A stretch of DNA of 29,161 bases from CAYYNP01 sp964472545 (GCA_964472545.1 CAYYNP010000103.1:1-29161); one strand, 5' to 3'. Shown: positions 14,766 to 23,412, numbered from the stretch's first letter. Made by a program: numbers and translations. Notes: a model not told the origin generated them from the sequence alone.

Positions 14766-16166
14766 CTACCGGCTCGCCACACTCGCTTCAGCGAAGCGAA
14801 ACGACCCCACCAGCGCTCGATCGGCCGGGCCGAGACGCTCGACCAGCTTGTCCTCGACGGTGAACGTGAACACCACGCGGCGGCCTTGCCGGTCGTGCAA
14901 CAGGTAGTAGTCCCATTGAATCGGCAGTTCGGCGACCGTGCCTCGGGCGGTTACGCGAAAGACCTGTTGGCCGGCGTCGTCGCGCCAATCGTCGGCCTCG
15001 ACAAACTTGCCGAAGCTCTTGCCCAACGCCTGCCGCACGTCGCCCTGGAACTTCTCCAACGTGACCGGCTTGTCGGCCGGGAGTTTCGGCAGCCCGGCCA
15101 CGTTACACTGGGCGATCAACTCGCCGCGATCCATCATCCGCAATACGGCCCCGGCCGGGTGATCGCGATAGACGTGCCAGCAACGGTCGTAGGTGAACTG
15201 CCAATCGCCCTGGGCCGATCGATAGGCCAGCCGCAATAACGCGTCGGTCGGCTGCAAGGCAAGGTCCCTAAGCGCCGCGTCGGAAAGCGGCGAGGCGTCG
15301 TCCGGCGGCGAAGTCTGCGGCTCGATCTGCATCTGCACGCGGGCCGTCGCCTCCACGCCGTCGGCCACCGGGCTGGCGTTCCGCTTCTCGGTGACCAGCA
15401 TCGCGAACCAATCGATCCGGCCGCTTTGCCGATTGAACCGATATCGGGCCTTCACGTCCACGGCCGTGGTCACTCCGTAGATGGCCCCTTCCACGCGCCC
15501 GGCCATCTCGATGCGGGCTTCGCCGGCCGTGATTTGGCTGAGCGTGCTTTCGACCTCCGCCGAGGCCACCTTCTCCAACCCCAACATGGCCGCCATCAAA
15601 TCGGCGCCGTGTTGCCAACGGTCGCCGGTGGCCACCGGCCGCTCGGGCAACAGACCGTCCAGCAACAGGCTGTTGCCCTGCACGTCGATCAACTCGAGCT
15701 CGTCGCGGGTCATCGGACCGTGTGGCGAGTAGAGGACGGCCGTCGGCCCTTCGGTCTGCGCAATCACCAGCCGCCGTTCCGCGGGCAGCGAAGGCTTCAC
15801 GCTGAACTCGCCCACACGGACTTCCGCCGCGGCTTGGCGGTAGTGGCGGGCCGAGCGGCATCGGTCGACCGTATCGCCGGGCGTTTGCAGCGTGCGTTCG
15901 TCGTAGCCGATGTCGCAACGAACCGCCATCTTCTCCCGATCGACTTTCCCTTCCATCTTGCCGATCACGTGGCCGCCGACCTCCAGCACCACCGTTACGC
16001 GGTCGATCTGACCCACACGCCGCTTGCTTTGGAGTGCGTGTGTCGATTTGTCGGTGCCGTCGGCCGCCGTCGCGATGCCAAGTTGGCCCGAGTTGGCCCA
16101 CGCCGCCATCAGGGCGGCTCCGATCACCGCTGGACGAATCGCCTGCAATAAGTTGTCGCCGCGCAT
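14766..16166 (-). CDS. Secreted protein of unknown function
   Basis: 466 residues, not recognised. The first 35 residues look like a signal peptide: a short positive end, a hydrophobic stretch (VIGAALMAAWA) and a likely cleavage after ATA-A. The mature part is mostly predicted beta-strand, with repeated motifs such as RVTVVLEVGGHVIGKMEGK and SLLLDGLLPERPVATGDRW, the latter recalling lipoprotein-like or outer-membrane-associated carrier folds. There are no catalytic motifs and few cysteines. The layout is typical of the many lineage-specific exported proteins of planctomycetes. The start at 16166 is chosen because it gives the signal peptide. Confidence 0.75.
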   Translation of the reverse strand: MRGDNLLQAIRPAVIGAALMAAWANSGQLGIATAADGTDKSTHALQSKRRVGQIDRVTVVLEVGGHVIGKMEGKVDREKMAVRCDIGYDERTLQTPGDTVDRCRSARHYRQAAAEVRVGEFSVKPSLPAERRLVIAQTEGPTAVLYSPHGPMTRDELELIDVQGNSLLLDGLLPERPVATGDRWQHGADLMAAMLGLEKVASAEVESTLSQITAGEARIEMAGRVEGAIYGVTTAVDVKARYRFNRQSGRIDWFAMLVTEKRNASPVADGVEATARVQMQIEPQTSPPDDASPLSDAALRDLALQPTDALLRLAYRSAQGDWQFTYDRCWHVYRDHPAGAVLRMMDRGELIAQCNVAGLPKLPADKPVTLEKFQGDVRQALGKSFGKFVEADDWRDDAGQQVFRVTARGTVAELPIQWDYYLLHDRQGRRVVFTFTVEDKLVERLGPADRALVGSFRFAEASVASR

Positions 16167-16462
16167 GAGAACAACACCTTCGTATCGGATTGGAATACAA
16201 ACCTACCAATCTGGCCCGCCAATCTGGGTGGGTTGCAAAATCGGGAGCCGACGCTATACACCATCGGAGTTGAGCAAGCCGTACTCGCTTGATCGGCCGT
16301 AGCGATTTGAACGATCCACCGAAAGTGCCAGTTATCCCGGCTGTGCCTTCCTCTTGGCGCTCTGGCAAACTGAGGGACAAGGGGGGTACGATAACAAGTG
16401 GGGGTTCTAGTAGGATGGGGTGGGGTACTCAGCGGGTTTTTGGCAGCAATCTGCCCACAGAC

Positions 16463-16555
16463 GCCCAATTCGTGTAACCTTTCGACAAATCGCGGCGTCT
16501 AAATTCAAGGTGCGTGCAGACAAGAGGTTACGGCACAGGCAGCTCCGAATTGGGC
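16463..16555 (+). repeat. Long-range inverted repeat in the sigma-factor leader
   Basis: GCCCAATTCG (16463-16472) pairs with CGAATTGGGC (16546-16555), and GTAACCT (16474-16480) pairs with AGGTTAC (16525-16531). Together they close a 93-base stem-loop with a 14-base bulge on the right side. It could be an RNA structure or a looping operator. There is no similarity to a riboswitch that I recognise. Confidence 0.55.
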
Positions 16556-16689
16556 GGCTTCCGGCAAGAAAACCACGAGAAATTGGTCTCTGCGGCGAAC
16601 TTTCTGTAGACCAACCGACACATAGATTCGTAAATAGTAGGTGTCACGGGCACCCTTCCCATCGCTTCTCTTTAGAACCTCGCGTGAGA

Positions 16690-16696
16690 AAGGAGG
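16690..16696 (+). promoter_or_regulatory. Strong ribosome binding site that sets the sigma-factor start
   Basis: AAGGAGG lies 7 bases before the ATG at 16704. It excludes the longer frame from 16641, whose extra 21 residues would cover this site. Confidence 0.85.
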
Positions 16697-16703
16697 ATCC
16701 AAG

Positions 16704-18377
16704 ATGAATAGAAACTACATGAACCCGGCGATCCGACAACTCCGCGATCAGCAGGTCCGGTTCGCGCCGCGCGAGAAGAAGATCGAACAGGCCTCTTTGG
16801 CCGAACGGCTGCTGGGCGAGATCGACCCCGATCGGATGTACTCCTACGAATACGTCTGTTTCCGAATCACCAACTACCGGCCGGAGGACTATCCGGACCT
16901 GAAACTCACCGGTCAGGAGGCCAGCCACGACCTGCGTCTGTTCGTGGAGGACGTTTCCGAAGCGGCCAACGTACCCGCCGACTCGGCCGGCGAACCCGTG
17001 CTGACCATCGACGAGTTGGCCCGGCAGTTCGAGGTCTCTACCAAGACCATCTCCCGCTGGCGACGGCAGGGGCTGATCGGGCGGCGCTTCGTGATGGACG
17101 GCCGCAAGCGCGTAGGGTTCTTGAAGAGTTCGGTCGATCGGTTCGTGGCCAAAAACACCGAGCGCGTTCGCCGCGGGGCCCGCTTCAGCCAGCTTACCGA
17201 CGAGGAGCGAACGAAGATCATCGAGCGGGCCCGGCGTTTGGCCCAAGCCGGCGGATGCCCGGCCGACGTCACCAAACGATTGGCCAAGAAGACCGGCCGC
17301 AGCGCGGAGACCATTCGCTACACGGTCCGGCAGTTCGACCGCGAGCACCCCGATCTGGCCATCTTTCCCGACGCTCACGGACCGTTGCGTGCGGAGACCA
17401 AGCGGCAGCTCTATCGCCGCTATCGCCGTGGCGAGTCGGCCGAGAAGCTGGCTGCACAGTTCTGCCGCACGACCGCGAGCATCTATCGGATTATCGCGGA
17501 GGTACGCTCCGAAGAGATCATGGACCTGCCGCTGGACTACATCCCCAACGACAGCTTTCCCCGCGTGCGCACGGTCAAGCAGGAGCGGGAAATCCTCGGA
17601 CCGATGCCCGTCAACGATGAGCCCCAGAGGAAGGTGCGGCTTCCGGCCGGGTTGCCGCCGTACTTGGCCAGCCTGTACGAGGTTCCCCTGCTGACGCGCG
17701 AGCAAGAGTTCCACCTCTTCCGCAAGATGAACTACCTGAAGTACAAGGCCTCCACGCTCCGCGAGAAGCTCGCCCGCGGCCGTCCCAAGAGCGCCCTGAT
17801 CGAGCGGATCGAACGGCTTTACGACGAAGCGGTGGCCACCAAGAACCAGATCATCCGTGCGAATCTGCGGCTGGTCGTGTCGATCGCCAAGCGGCACGTG
17901 AGCCCGGCGGAGAACTTCTTCGAGTTGGTCAGCGACGGCAACATGTCGCTGATGCGGGCGGCCGAGAAGTTCGATTTCGCCCGCGGTAACAAGTTCAGCA
18001 CGTACGCCAGTTGGGCGATCATGAAGAACTACGCCCGCACGATTCCCGACGAGCACCGCCACCGCGACCGCTTCCGCACCAGCCAGGCCGAAATGTTCAC
18101 CTCGGCCGAGGACGACCGGGCCGACGAGTTCGAACTGGAGACGGCCCAATTGCAGCGCGAGGTCCAGGTCGAGCGGATATTGCACCGCCTCGACGAGCGC
18201 GAGCAGCAGATCATCCGCCGGCGTTTTGGGCTGAAGCGTGGCGAAGAGCCGCTCACGCTCAAAGAAGTCGGCGCCGAAATGGGCGTCACCAAGGAGCGCA
18301 TCCGCCAGATCGAAGCCCGAGCGCTAAGCAAGCTCCGCAAAGCGGCGGACGAAGAACGGATCGATTTCACGCTGTAG
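16704..18377 (+). CDS. Sigma-70 family RNA polymerase sigma factor with three N-terminal HTH segments
   Basis: 557 residues. Region 2 is clear at about 380-440: RANLRLVVSIAKRH, then FFELVSDGNMSLMRAAEKFDFARGNKFSTYASWAIMKNYAR. Region 4 lies at 517-547 (LTLKEVGAEMGVTKERIRQIEARALSKLRK), and region 3 is short. Before them are three helix-turn-helix-like segments: about 99-150 (TIDELARQFEVSTKTISRWRR plus a MerR-like wing, DGRKRVGFLKSSVDRFV), about 184-207 (VTKRLAKKTGRSAETIRY) and about 242-266 (AEKLAAQFCRTTASIYRII). It directs RNA polymerase to a subset of promoters, and the additional DNA-binding domains may let it also bind upstream sites. It differs from housekeeping RpoD in lacking a recognisable region 1.1. 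The regulon is unknown. Confidence 0.93.
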   Translation: MNRNYMNPAIRQLRDQQVRFAPREKKIEQASLAERLLGEIDPDRMYSYEYVCFRITNYRPEDYPDLKLTGQEASHDLRLFVEDVSEAANVPADSAGEPVLTIDELARQFEVSTKTISRWRRQGLIGRRFVMDGRKRVGFLKSSVDRFVAKNTERVRRGARFSQLTDEERTKIIERARRLAQAGGCPADVTKRLAKKTGRSAETIRYTVRQFDREHPDLAIFPDAHGPLRAETKRQLYRRYRRGESAEKLAAQFCRTTASIYRIIAEVRSEEIMDLPLDYIPNDSFPRVRTVKQEREILGPMPVNDEPQRKVRLPAGLPPYLASLYEVPLLTREQEFHLFRKMNYLKYKASTLREKLARGRPKSALIERIERLYDEAVATKNQIIRANLRLVVSIAKRHVSPAENFFELVSDGNMSLMRAAEKFDFARGNKFSTYASWAIMKNYARTIPDEHRHRDRFRTSQAEMFTSAEDDRADEFELETAQLQREVQVERILHRLDEREQQIIRRRFGLKRGEEPLTLKEVGAEMGVTKERIRQIEARALSKLRKAADEERIDFTL

Positions 18378-18388
18378 GCTGTTTCTCG

Positions 18389-18922
18389 CTATCCTCGGCG
18401 ATCCCGGCCGTCGTCGCGGCGTCTCTTTTGCGTGCCCATCCAACGCAGCATCAATCGTTCGCCGGGGCGCTTCAGGCGCGTGAACCACGGCTCTTCCTCG
18501 GGGCAGATGGGGCGCACCAGGATCGCCGTGAGCCCGGCCAGCCGGCCGGCGATCACGTCGGCAAAGAGTTGGTCGCCGACCATGGCGGTTCGCGCTCGGT
18601 CGAAGCCGAATTCTCGCATCGCGCGCCGGCAGCCGAACGGAAGCGGTTTGAGTGCTTGAGCAATGTAGGGTAGATCCAAACGCCGCGCCGTGCGGCCGAT
18701 CCGCCGGCCGCGGCCGTTGGAGAGCAGGCAGAGCCCGATGCGGGCGGTGCGCAGCGAATCGAGCCAAGCGGCCACTTCCGGTGAAACGTCTTCATCGCCG
18801 TAGCGCTTCAAGGTGCAGTCGACGTCCAGCAACAGCGAGTCGAGCTGCAAATCGGCCAGTCGATCCGGGGAGAGGTCCTCGACGCGTTCGACTCGTAGGT
18901 GCGGGGCGATGAATCCGAACAT
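18389..18922 (-). CDS. YqeG-family HAD-superfamily phosphatase
   Basis: 177 residues. HAD motifs are visible: LLLDVDCTL with the nucleophile Asp33 and acid Asp35, LSNG (67-70), Lys92, and VGDQLFADV (115-123). This pattern and size fit the YqeG subfamily IIIA phosphatases, whose substrates are phosphorylated small molecules; yeast and plant relatives act on phosphatidylglycerophosphate. Cys36 replaces the more common Asn in DVDNT. The basic tail (last 20 residues) is likely unstructured. It converges with the sigma-factor gene with 11 bases between stops. Confidence 0.88.
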   Translation of the reverse strand: MFGFIAPHLRVERVEDLSPDRLADLQLDSLLLDVDCTLKRYGDEDVSPEVAAWLDSLRTARIGLCLLSNGRGRRIGRTARRLDLPYIAQALKPLPFGCRRAMREFGFDRARTAMVGDQLFADVIAGRLAGLTAILVRPICPEEEPWFTRLKRPGERLMLRWMGTQKRRRDDGRDRRG

Positions 18923-18961
18923 GGGCGGGTTGCTCTACTGATCCGTGTTGCTGAAGTCGAT

Positions 18962-19042
18962 CGTTTAGCCGCCATCGGTACGACGGCGCGAAGTGCCTTG
19001 TCCGTTCTAACGTCACACCGCCGTGCCGGCGGCGGCTAAACG
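18962..19042. repeat. Extended inverted repeat (REP-like element)
   Basis: CGTTTAGCCGCC (18962-18973) pairs exactly with GGCGGCTAAACG (19031-19042). Inside, GGTACGACGG and CCGCCGTGCC continue the stem with a wobble and a mismatch. It lies in the gap upstream of the YqeG gene and downstream of the glycosyltransferase gene, both on the minus strand. Confidence 0.75.
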
Positions 19043-19083
19043 GCGCTCGCGCGACCGTCGAGTGGGGACGGTGTATCGTTCCA

Positions 19084-19905
19084 TCAATCCCACTTCCAGT
19101 ACCGCAGAATACACCAAAACACCTTCATCGCGTCGCGCAGTCCGATCTTCTTGCCCTCTTGATACGTGCGGCCTCGGTAACTAATCCCCAGCTCATAGAT
19201 GCGATATTTCCGTCGGGCAACCTTGGCGGTCAACTCGGGGTCGATCCCAAAACGGTTCTGCTTCAGCGTGGGAGCGATCGCGTCGATCACCTCGCGGCGA
19301 AAGACTTTGTAGCACGTCTCCATGTCGGTCAGGTTCAGGTCGGTGAACATGTTCGACATGGTGGTCAACATCCGGTTGGCCACCGAGTGCCAGAAGTAGA
19401 GCACCCGATGCGGCCCGGTCGTCAGAAACCGCGACCCATAGACCACGTCGGCGGTGCCCTCGACGATCGGCTGGATCAGCCGTCGGTATTCGGCCGGGTC
19501 GTATTCCAGGTCGGCGTCCTGGACGATCACGATCTGGCCGGTCACCTCGGCAAACGCCGTCCGCAGCGACGCCCCCTTGCCGCGGTTCTCTTCGTGATGG
19601 AAGACCCGCAGATCGTCGCCCGGGGGAATCTGTTCGAGAATTGCCGGGGTGTCGTCGCTGCTGCCGTCGTCGACCACCAAAATCTCCTTGGGCACATCGA
19701 CGGCACGCACCCGCTCGATCAACTCCCGGATCGTCGCCTCCTCATTGTAGACCGGCACCACGACCGAAAGCTTGACCCCCTCGGGAATGGGGTAGACGCC
19801 CAGTTGCCGGGCCACATCGTTGCCCAGCCACTGCTGCAGGTCCTCTGGCGGCGGGTGCGACGGGGTGTCGTCGGGTGGGGGAGGGTTCGATTCATTCTCA
19901 TGCAT
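19084..19905 (-). CDS. Family 2 glycosyltransferase (dolichol-phosphate-mannose-synthase-like)
   Basis: 273 residues from the ATG at 19905; a GTG six codons earlier is possible, and neither has a clear ribosome site. After a proline-rich N-terminus (1-45), KLSVVVPVYNEEATI opens a GT-A domain, with VVDDGSSDDT (78-87), NRGKG (108-112) and the DAD metal motif (130-132). ETCYKVFRR and the conserved arginine-rich C-terminal end (GISYRGRTYQEGKKIGLRDA) match polyprenyl-phosphate sugar transferases. There is no membrane anchor. It probably moves a sugar from a nucleotide donor to a polyprenyl phosphate at the inner membrane face. It is divergent from the NACHT gene. Confidence 0.9.
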   Translation of the reverse strand: MHENESNPPPPDDTPSHPPPEDLQQWLGNDVARQLGVYPIPEGVKLSVVVPVYNEEATIRELIERVRAVDVPKEILVVDDGSSDDTPAILEQIPPGDDLRVFHHEENRGKGASLRTAFAEVTGQIVIVQDADLEYDPAEYRRLIQPIVEGTADVVYGSRFLTTGPHRVLYFWHSVANRMLTTMSNMFTDLNLTDMETCYKVFRREVIDAIAPTLKQNRFGIDPELTAKVARRKYRIYELGISYRGRTYQEGKKIGLRDAMKVFWCILRYWKWD

Positions 19906-20010
19906 GGTTATCTTATATACCACATACGCACTGCGGACGGCTATGCCGTACCATTCGACGTCGCCTTCGGCCGTGCCCGGAAGTGGAACGTAACCAGAGG
20001 GTAGTCAATC

Positions 20011-22863
20011 ATGCTGGATCCACTTACCACGCCTCTACTGGTCGTTGTCCTGGGCAACCTGGCCCACGAGGTGATCGCCGATGCGTGCAAAGACCACCTC
20101 AAGGACAAGCTGAAAGCGTTCTTTGGCTGGCTGGAGTCGCTCGGCGAGAAGGACAAGGTGGAACTCGCCTATCAGGACGCCGTCGAGCACGCCTACGGCT
20201 CTTGCCTGGAGATGTTGCTGCTGAACATCAAGGGCTTCGGCTATACGGACGAGGAACTCAAACCGTTCGCGTCCACGCTGCGGGCGTTCATCGAGGACGA
20301 CGCGGTTGCCGAGGAACTTCTCAACGCGGTCCGCGAGCCGGGCCGAGACGACCTGCCGTCGGCCGACGTGCTGCGAGCAAGGTGGCAGGAGTTGGGCGGC
20401 GAGCAACTGCCGTCGGACACGTTGTGGACGGGCGTGGCCGCCGCCTTTCGCCGCCGAGCGCAAAAGGAGATGATCCTCTCCGACGACCTGCGCGAATTGC
20501 TCAACGCGCACAACTTGCAGGAGTTGAAGGAGTTGATCCAACGCCAGGGCGGCGTCAGGCCCCAGGTGCGATTGGACAAGTATCGGCAGCGGATGCGGAC
20601 GAAGTTCTCGCCGGTCGATCTGGCCAACCTGATGCCGGCCTACGCCGACGATCCGGGGCGGATGGTCATCCGCGACGTGTTCGTGGCCCAAAACGTCCGC
20701 GAAAACCCGCCGCCGGTCGCGCTGCCGAAGGAACTGGCCAAGAAAAGTAGCCCTCACGCTCCGCGTGAGGAGGTCCGTCACGCGGAGCGTGACGACTACT
20801 ATAAGGAACTCCGCACCGCCTACGTCAGCCAATCGCCCAAGCCGGTGCTCGACGTGATCGCCGCGGCCGCCAACCGGCTGTTGGTGCTGACCGGCGAGCC
20901 GGGCTCAGGCAAATCGACGTTGATGCGTTACCTGCTGACCGGTGTTATCGAACCGCCTACGGACGCGGAAGCCGGCCTGCCGTTGCCGTGGACGCTCCCT
21001 TTCGAGGGTGCCTTCCCGCTGCTGATCGAGTTGCGGGATTTCTACGCCATGCGGAGCCGCGGCGAATGCGACAGCTTCCTGGAATACGTGGCCTACATGG
21101 GCAAGACCGACCAGTGGTTCCTCGACGACCACGCCGTCAACGCCCACCTCGAAGGCGGCCTTTCGCTGGTGATGTTCGACGGGCTCGACGAAATCTTCGA
21201 CACGGCCGACCGCGACCGAGTGATGCAGGAGATCGCCGGCTTTGCCCAGCGTTACCCCCGGGCGCGGATCATCGTCACCTCGCGGCCGGTTGGCTACCGG
21301 GAGCAGGTGCTCCGCGAGGCCGGCTTTGCCCACTTCGGCATCCAGGACCTCGGCGACGAGCAGATCGACGCCTTCATTCGCGGCTGGTTTGCCCTGACGT
21401 TCCCTCAACAGCCGCAACAGGCCCAGCAGCGGATCGAACGGGTGCTCGGCAGCGTCCAGCAGTCGAGGCCCATCCGGCTATTGGCCGGCAACCCCATGCT
21501 GCTGACGATCATGGGCCTGTTGGCCCGGGAAGAGGAACTGCCCCGCGAACGGGCCAAGTTCTACGAAAAGGCGGTCGAGGTGCTCTGTCACCATTGGGAC
21601 GCCAACCGCAACCTCGAGCTGCCCGAGGAGCGCTATCTCAACGCCGACGACAAGAAGGCCCTGCTGCGGCGGATCGCCATGCGGATGCAGTCGGGCGACG
21701 GGGGCCTCAAGGGCAACATCATCGCCGAAGACAATCTTGAGCAGGAGATTCAGGGCTACCTGCTCGACGAACAATGGCAGACGGACGTGGCCGAGGCGAA
21801 GAAGGCGGCCCGCCGCGTGATCCGGCAGCTTCGCGAGCGGAACTACATCCTCTGTCTCCGCGGCCCGCACGTCTACGGCTTCGTCCACCGCACGTTTCTG
21901 GAATACCTCACCGCCGCGGAATACGTCCGTCTGTTCGACAGGCAGCCGCAGCAGATTACGATCGAAGAGTTGATCGAACTCTTCGACAGCCATTGCCGCG
22001 AGGACGAATGGCGCGAAGTGTTGCGGCTGATCTGTGGCCAGATCGACGGGCAATTCGTTGGCCGAATTGTCAAGCATCTGGCCGCGCGGACGAACTTGGA
22101 GGAATGGGACGGCGACATACCGCTGCCGGAATTGCCATTGGCGATTTGGTGTTTGAGTGAGGCACGAAGTACAGCACTTCTGGCGGACGCCGGGCAGACA
22201 CTCTGGGACCTTACTCTTGAAGTGTTCCCACGCACGAGTTTTCTCCCACGCTGGGGAAACTTCTTCGATGATATCGTGGATGCCGCGAATGAACTCGGCG
22301 CAGAATGGCCAGGGGAATTGCGTGTTCCCGAGAAGATGGCGTGGCGAGAAGAGGCTTGCTTCGGACAACTCGATTGGCCAAAGTTCCTGGCCGCCGTACG
22401 ACATGACCGGGAGGGGATTTTGTTGCTTGCAGCCGACGATTCGTGGAGCGTTCGTTACGGTGCGATCCGCGTGTTGGCTGAGAAGTGGCCGGACGAGACC
22501 ACGCGAAACGTGATTTCAGAACGAGCCCGCAAGGATGGGGACGAAGCCGCTCGCATCGCCGCGCTTGAGGCGTTGGCCGAGAAGTGGCCGGATGCCGTAA
22601 CGCGAAAGCTGCTTGCCGAACGTGCCCGCGTCGATGGCGTAGCGGCTTCGATATTCGGGGGACAACATTCTGACTTTGGCCGCGTGGTGTTTCGGGAATT
22701 CGTCAGACACGGCCCTTACCTCGATCCCGCTGAGCCTGTCTCCCGCGAGCAGATCATTTGGGCGACCCAAAGTGCAGAGGTCCCGCCCGAGAAGATCGAC
22801 GAGACGGTGCGATCGTTGTCGGAGCATCTTGGGTGGGACATCACGCGGGGTTCCGGCGGATGA
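20011..22863 (+). CDS. NACHT-domain STAND NTPase with C-terminal HEAT-like repeats
   Basis: 950 residues; AGAGGG precedes the ATG. Residues 1-240 are mainly helical with no known enzyme motif, as in helical N-terminal domains of NACHT proteins. The NTPase core has Walker A GEPGSGKST (295-303), Walker B LVMFDGLDEI (386-395), a sensor arginine region (IIVTSRPVGYRE) and the GNPMLLTIMG helix. The winged-helix part ends near FVHRTFLEYLTAAEYV. The C-terminus carries two HEAT-like units, each with VLAEKWPD or ALAEKWPD and an RARxDG end. Related bacterial NACHT proteins defend against phage or act as signalling switches. No defence neighbours are seen here, so the role is open. Residues 246-264 come from an inserted palindromic repeat (20746-20800). 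Confidence 0.92.
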   Translation: MLDPLTTPLLVVVLGNLAHEVIADACKDHLKDKLKAFFGWLESLGEKDKVELAYQDAVEHAYGSCLEMLLLNIKGFGYTDEELKPFASTLRAFIEDDAVAEELLNAVREPGRDDLPSADVLRARWQELGGEQLPSDTLWTGVAAAFRRRAQKEMILSDDLRELLNAHNLQELKELIQRQGGVRPQVRLDKYRQRMRTKFSPVDLANLMPAYADDPGRMVIRDVFVAQNVRENPPPVALPKELAKKSSPHAPREEVRHAERDDYYKELRTAYVSQSPKPVLDVIAAAANRLLVLTGEPGSGKSTLMRYLLTGVIEPPTDAEAGLPLPWTLPFEGAFPLLIELRDFYAMRSRGECDSFLEYVAYMGKTDQWFLDDHAVNAHLEGGLSLVMFDGLDEIFDTADRDRVMQEIAGFAQRYPRARIIVTSRPVGYREQVLREAGFAHFGIQDLGDEQIDAFIRGWFALTFPQQPQQAQQRIERVLGSVQQSRPIRLLAGNPMLLTIMGLLAREEELPRERAKFYEKAVEVLCHHWDANRNLELPEERYLNADDKKALLRRIAMRMQSGDGGLKGNIIAEDNLEQEIQGYLLDEQWQTDVAEAKKAARRVIRQLRERNYILCLRGPHVYGFVHRTFLEYLTAAEYVRLFDRQPQQITIEELIELFDSHCREDEWREVLRLICGQIDGQFVGRIVKHLAARTNLEEWDGDIPLPELPLAIWCLSEARSTALLADAGQTLWDLTLEVFPRTSFLPRWGNFFDDIVDAANELGAEWPGELRVPEKMAWREEACFGQLDWPKFLAAVRHDREGILLLAADDSWSVRYGAIRVLAEKWPDETTRNVISERARKDGDEAARIAALEALAEKWPDAVTRKLLAERARVDGVAASIFGGQHSDFGRVVFREFVRHGPYLDPAEPVSREQIIWATQSAEVPPEKIDETVRSLSEHLGWDITRGSGG
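20746..20800. repeat. Palindromic element inserted in frame within the NACHT gene
   Basis: It is bounded by AGTAG and CTACT and contains CTCACGCTCCGCGTGAG and GTCACGCGGAGCGTGAC, each a hairpin and the two together an inverted repeat. It encodes SSPHAPREEV and RHAERDDYY (residues 246-264) between the N-terminal domain and the NACHT core. The design (a GCTCCGC/GCGGAGC centre with TAGTAG/CTACTA ends) matches the array at 4108-4343. Confidence 0.88.
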
Positions 22864-22904
22864 ATGGGCGTGGGGCGTCTGTCGCCTGGCGGTGCGACAA
22901 CCCG

Positions 22905-23097
22905 TTGGCCGAAGGCCAAAGTCATCGCAGCCTGGGGCAACGCCCCAGGAAGTGGGGTTCGCGATGCCCGGTTTGGCCGAAGGCCATAATCAACGGCCGC
23001 CGTGAGGGTGAATATGGCCTTCGGCCAAACGGATCTTGACGGCGCTTCCGGTCCCTGGGCGTTGCCCCAGGCTACGGTGAAAATGGCCTTCGGCCAT
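22905..23097. repeat. Composite mirror-symmetric palindromic element (six hairpins)
   Basis: Left half: TTGGCCGAAGGCCAA (22905-22919), CCTGGGGCAACGCCCCAGG (22931-22949) and TGGCCGAAGGCCA (22974-22986). Right half: TGGCCTTCGGCCA (23015-23027), a CCTGGGC/GCCCCAGG hairpin (about 23054-23071) and ATGGCCTTCGGCCAT (23083-23097). Loops are GAA or AAC on the left and TTC or GTT on the right, so the halves are inverted copies around 23000. It fills much of the 549-base gap after the NACHT gene. Confidence 0.85.
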
Positions 23098-23185
23098 GCC
23101 GGATTGGCTCACGCAAGGCAAGAGACGGGCTCAGGACATAGGGTGTCACGCGGCCTGAAGGGCCTGAGAGGGCCTGACGAGAACA

Positions 23186-23214
23186 TTGCGGCACACACCC
23201 TTACGTGTTACAAT
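23186..23214 (+). promoter_or_regulatory. Predicted sigma-70-type promoter, TTGCGG-N17-TACAAT
   Basis: TTGCGG (23186-23191), a 17-base spacer and TACAAT (23209-23214) lie about 200 bases before the start codon at 23413. The leader in between has no gene that I can support. Confidence 0.55.
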
Positions 23215-23412
23215 ACCGCTTTGGTTCGGTCGCAGCTAAGGCTTGCGCCGCGAGGAGTTACGGCCGGCCGACACACGCCGAAACAAACCCACCCCGCTTG
23301 CGGTGCGTCGAGCAGAAGCCCCGTGGCGATTGCTTTGCCGTGCCGTTCGACGATCGTCGGCCTGCTGCGGCAGCCGCCGGCGGCGTACGACTATCTCCCG
23401 GAGAATCTGAAG

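Larger units (their letters stand above)
16167..16703. other. Long intergenic region and sigma-factor leader
   Basis: 537 bases between divergent genes without a convincing reading frame. It must hold promoters for both neighbours, but no strong consensus pair stood out. The recognisable structures are the inverted repeat at 16463-16555 and a short TGGTCT/AGACCA pair near 16585-16615, upstream of the strong ribosome site at 16690. Confidence 0.6.
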
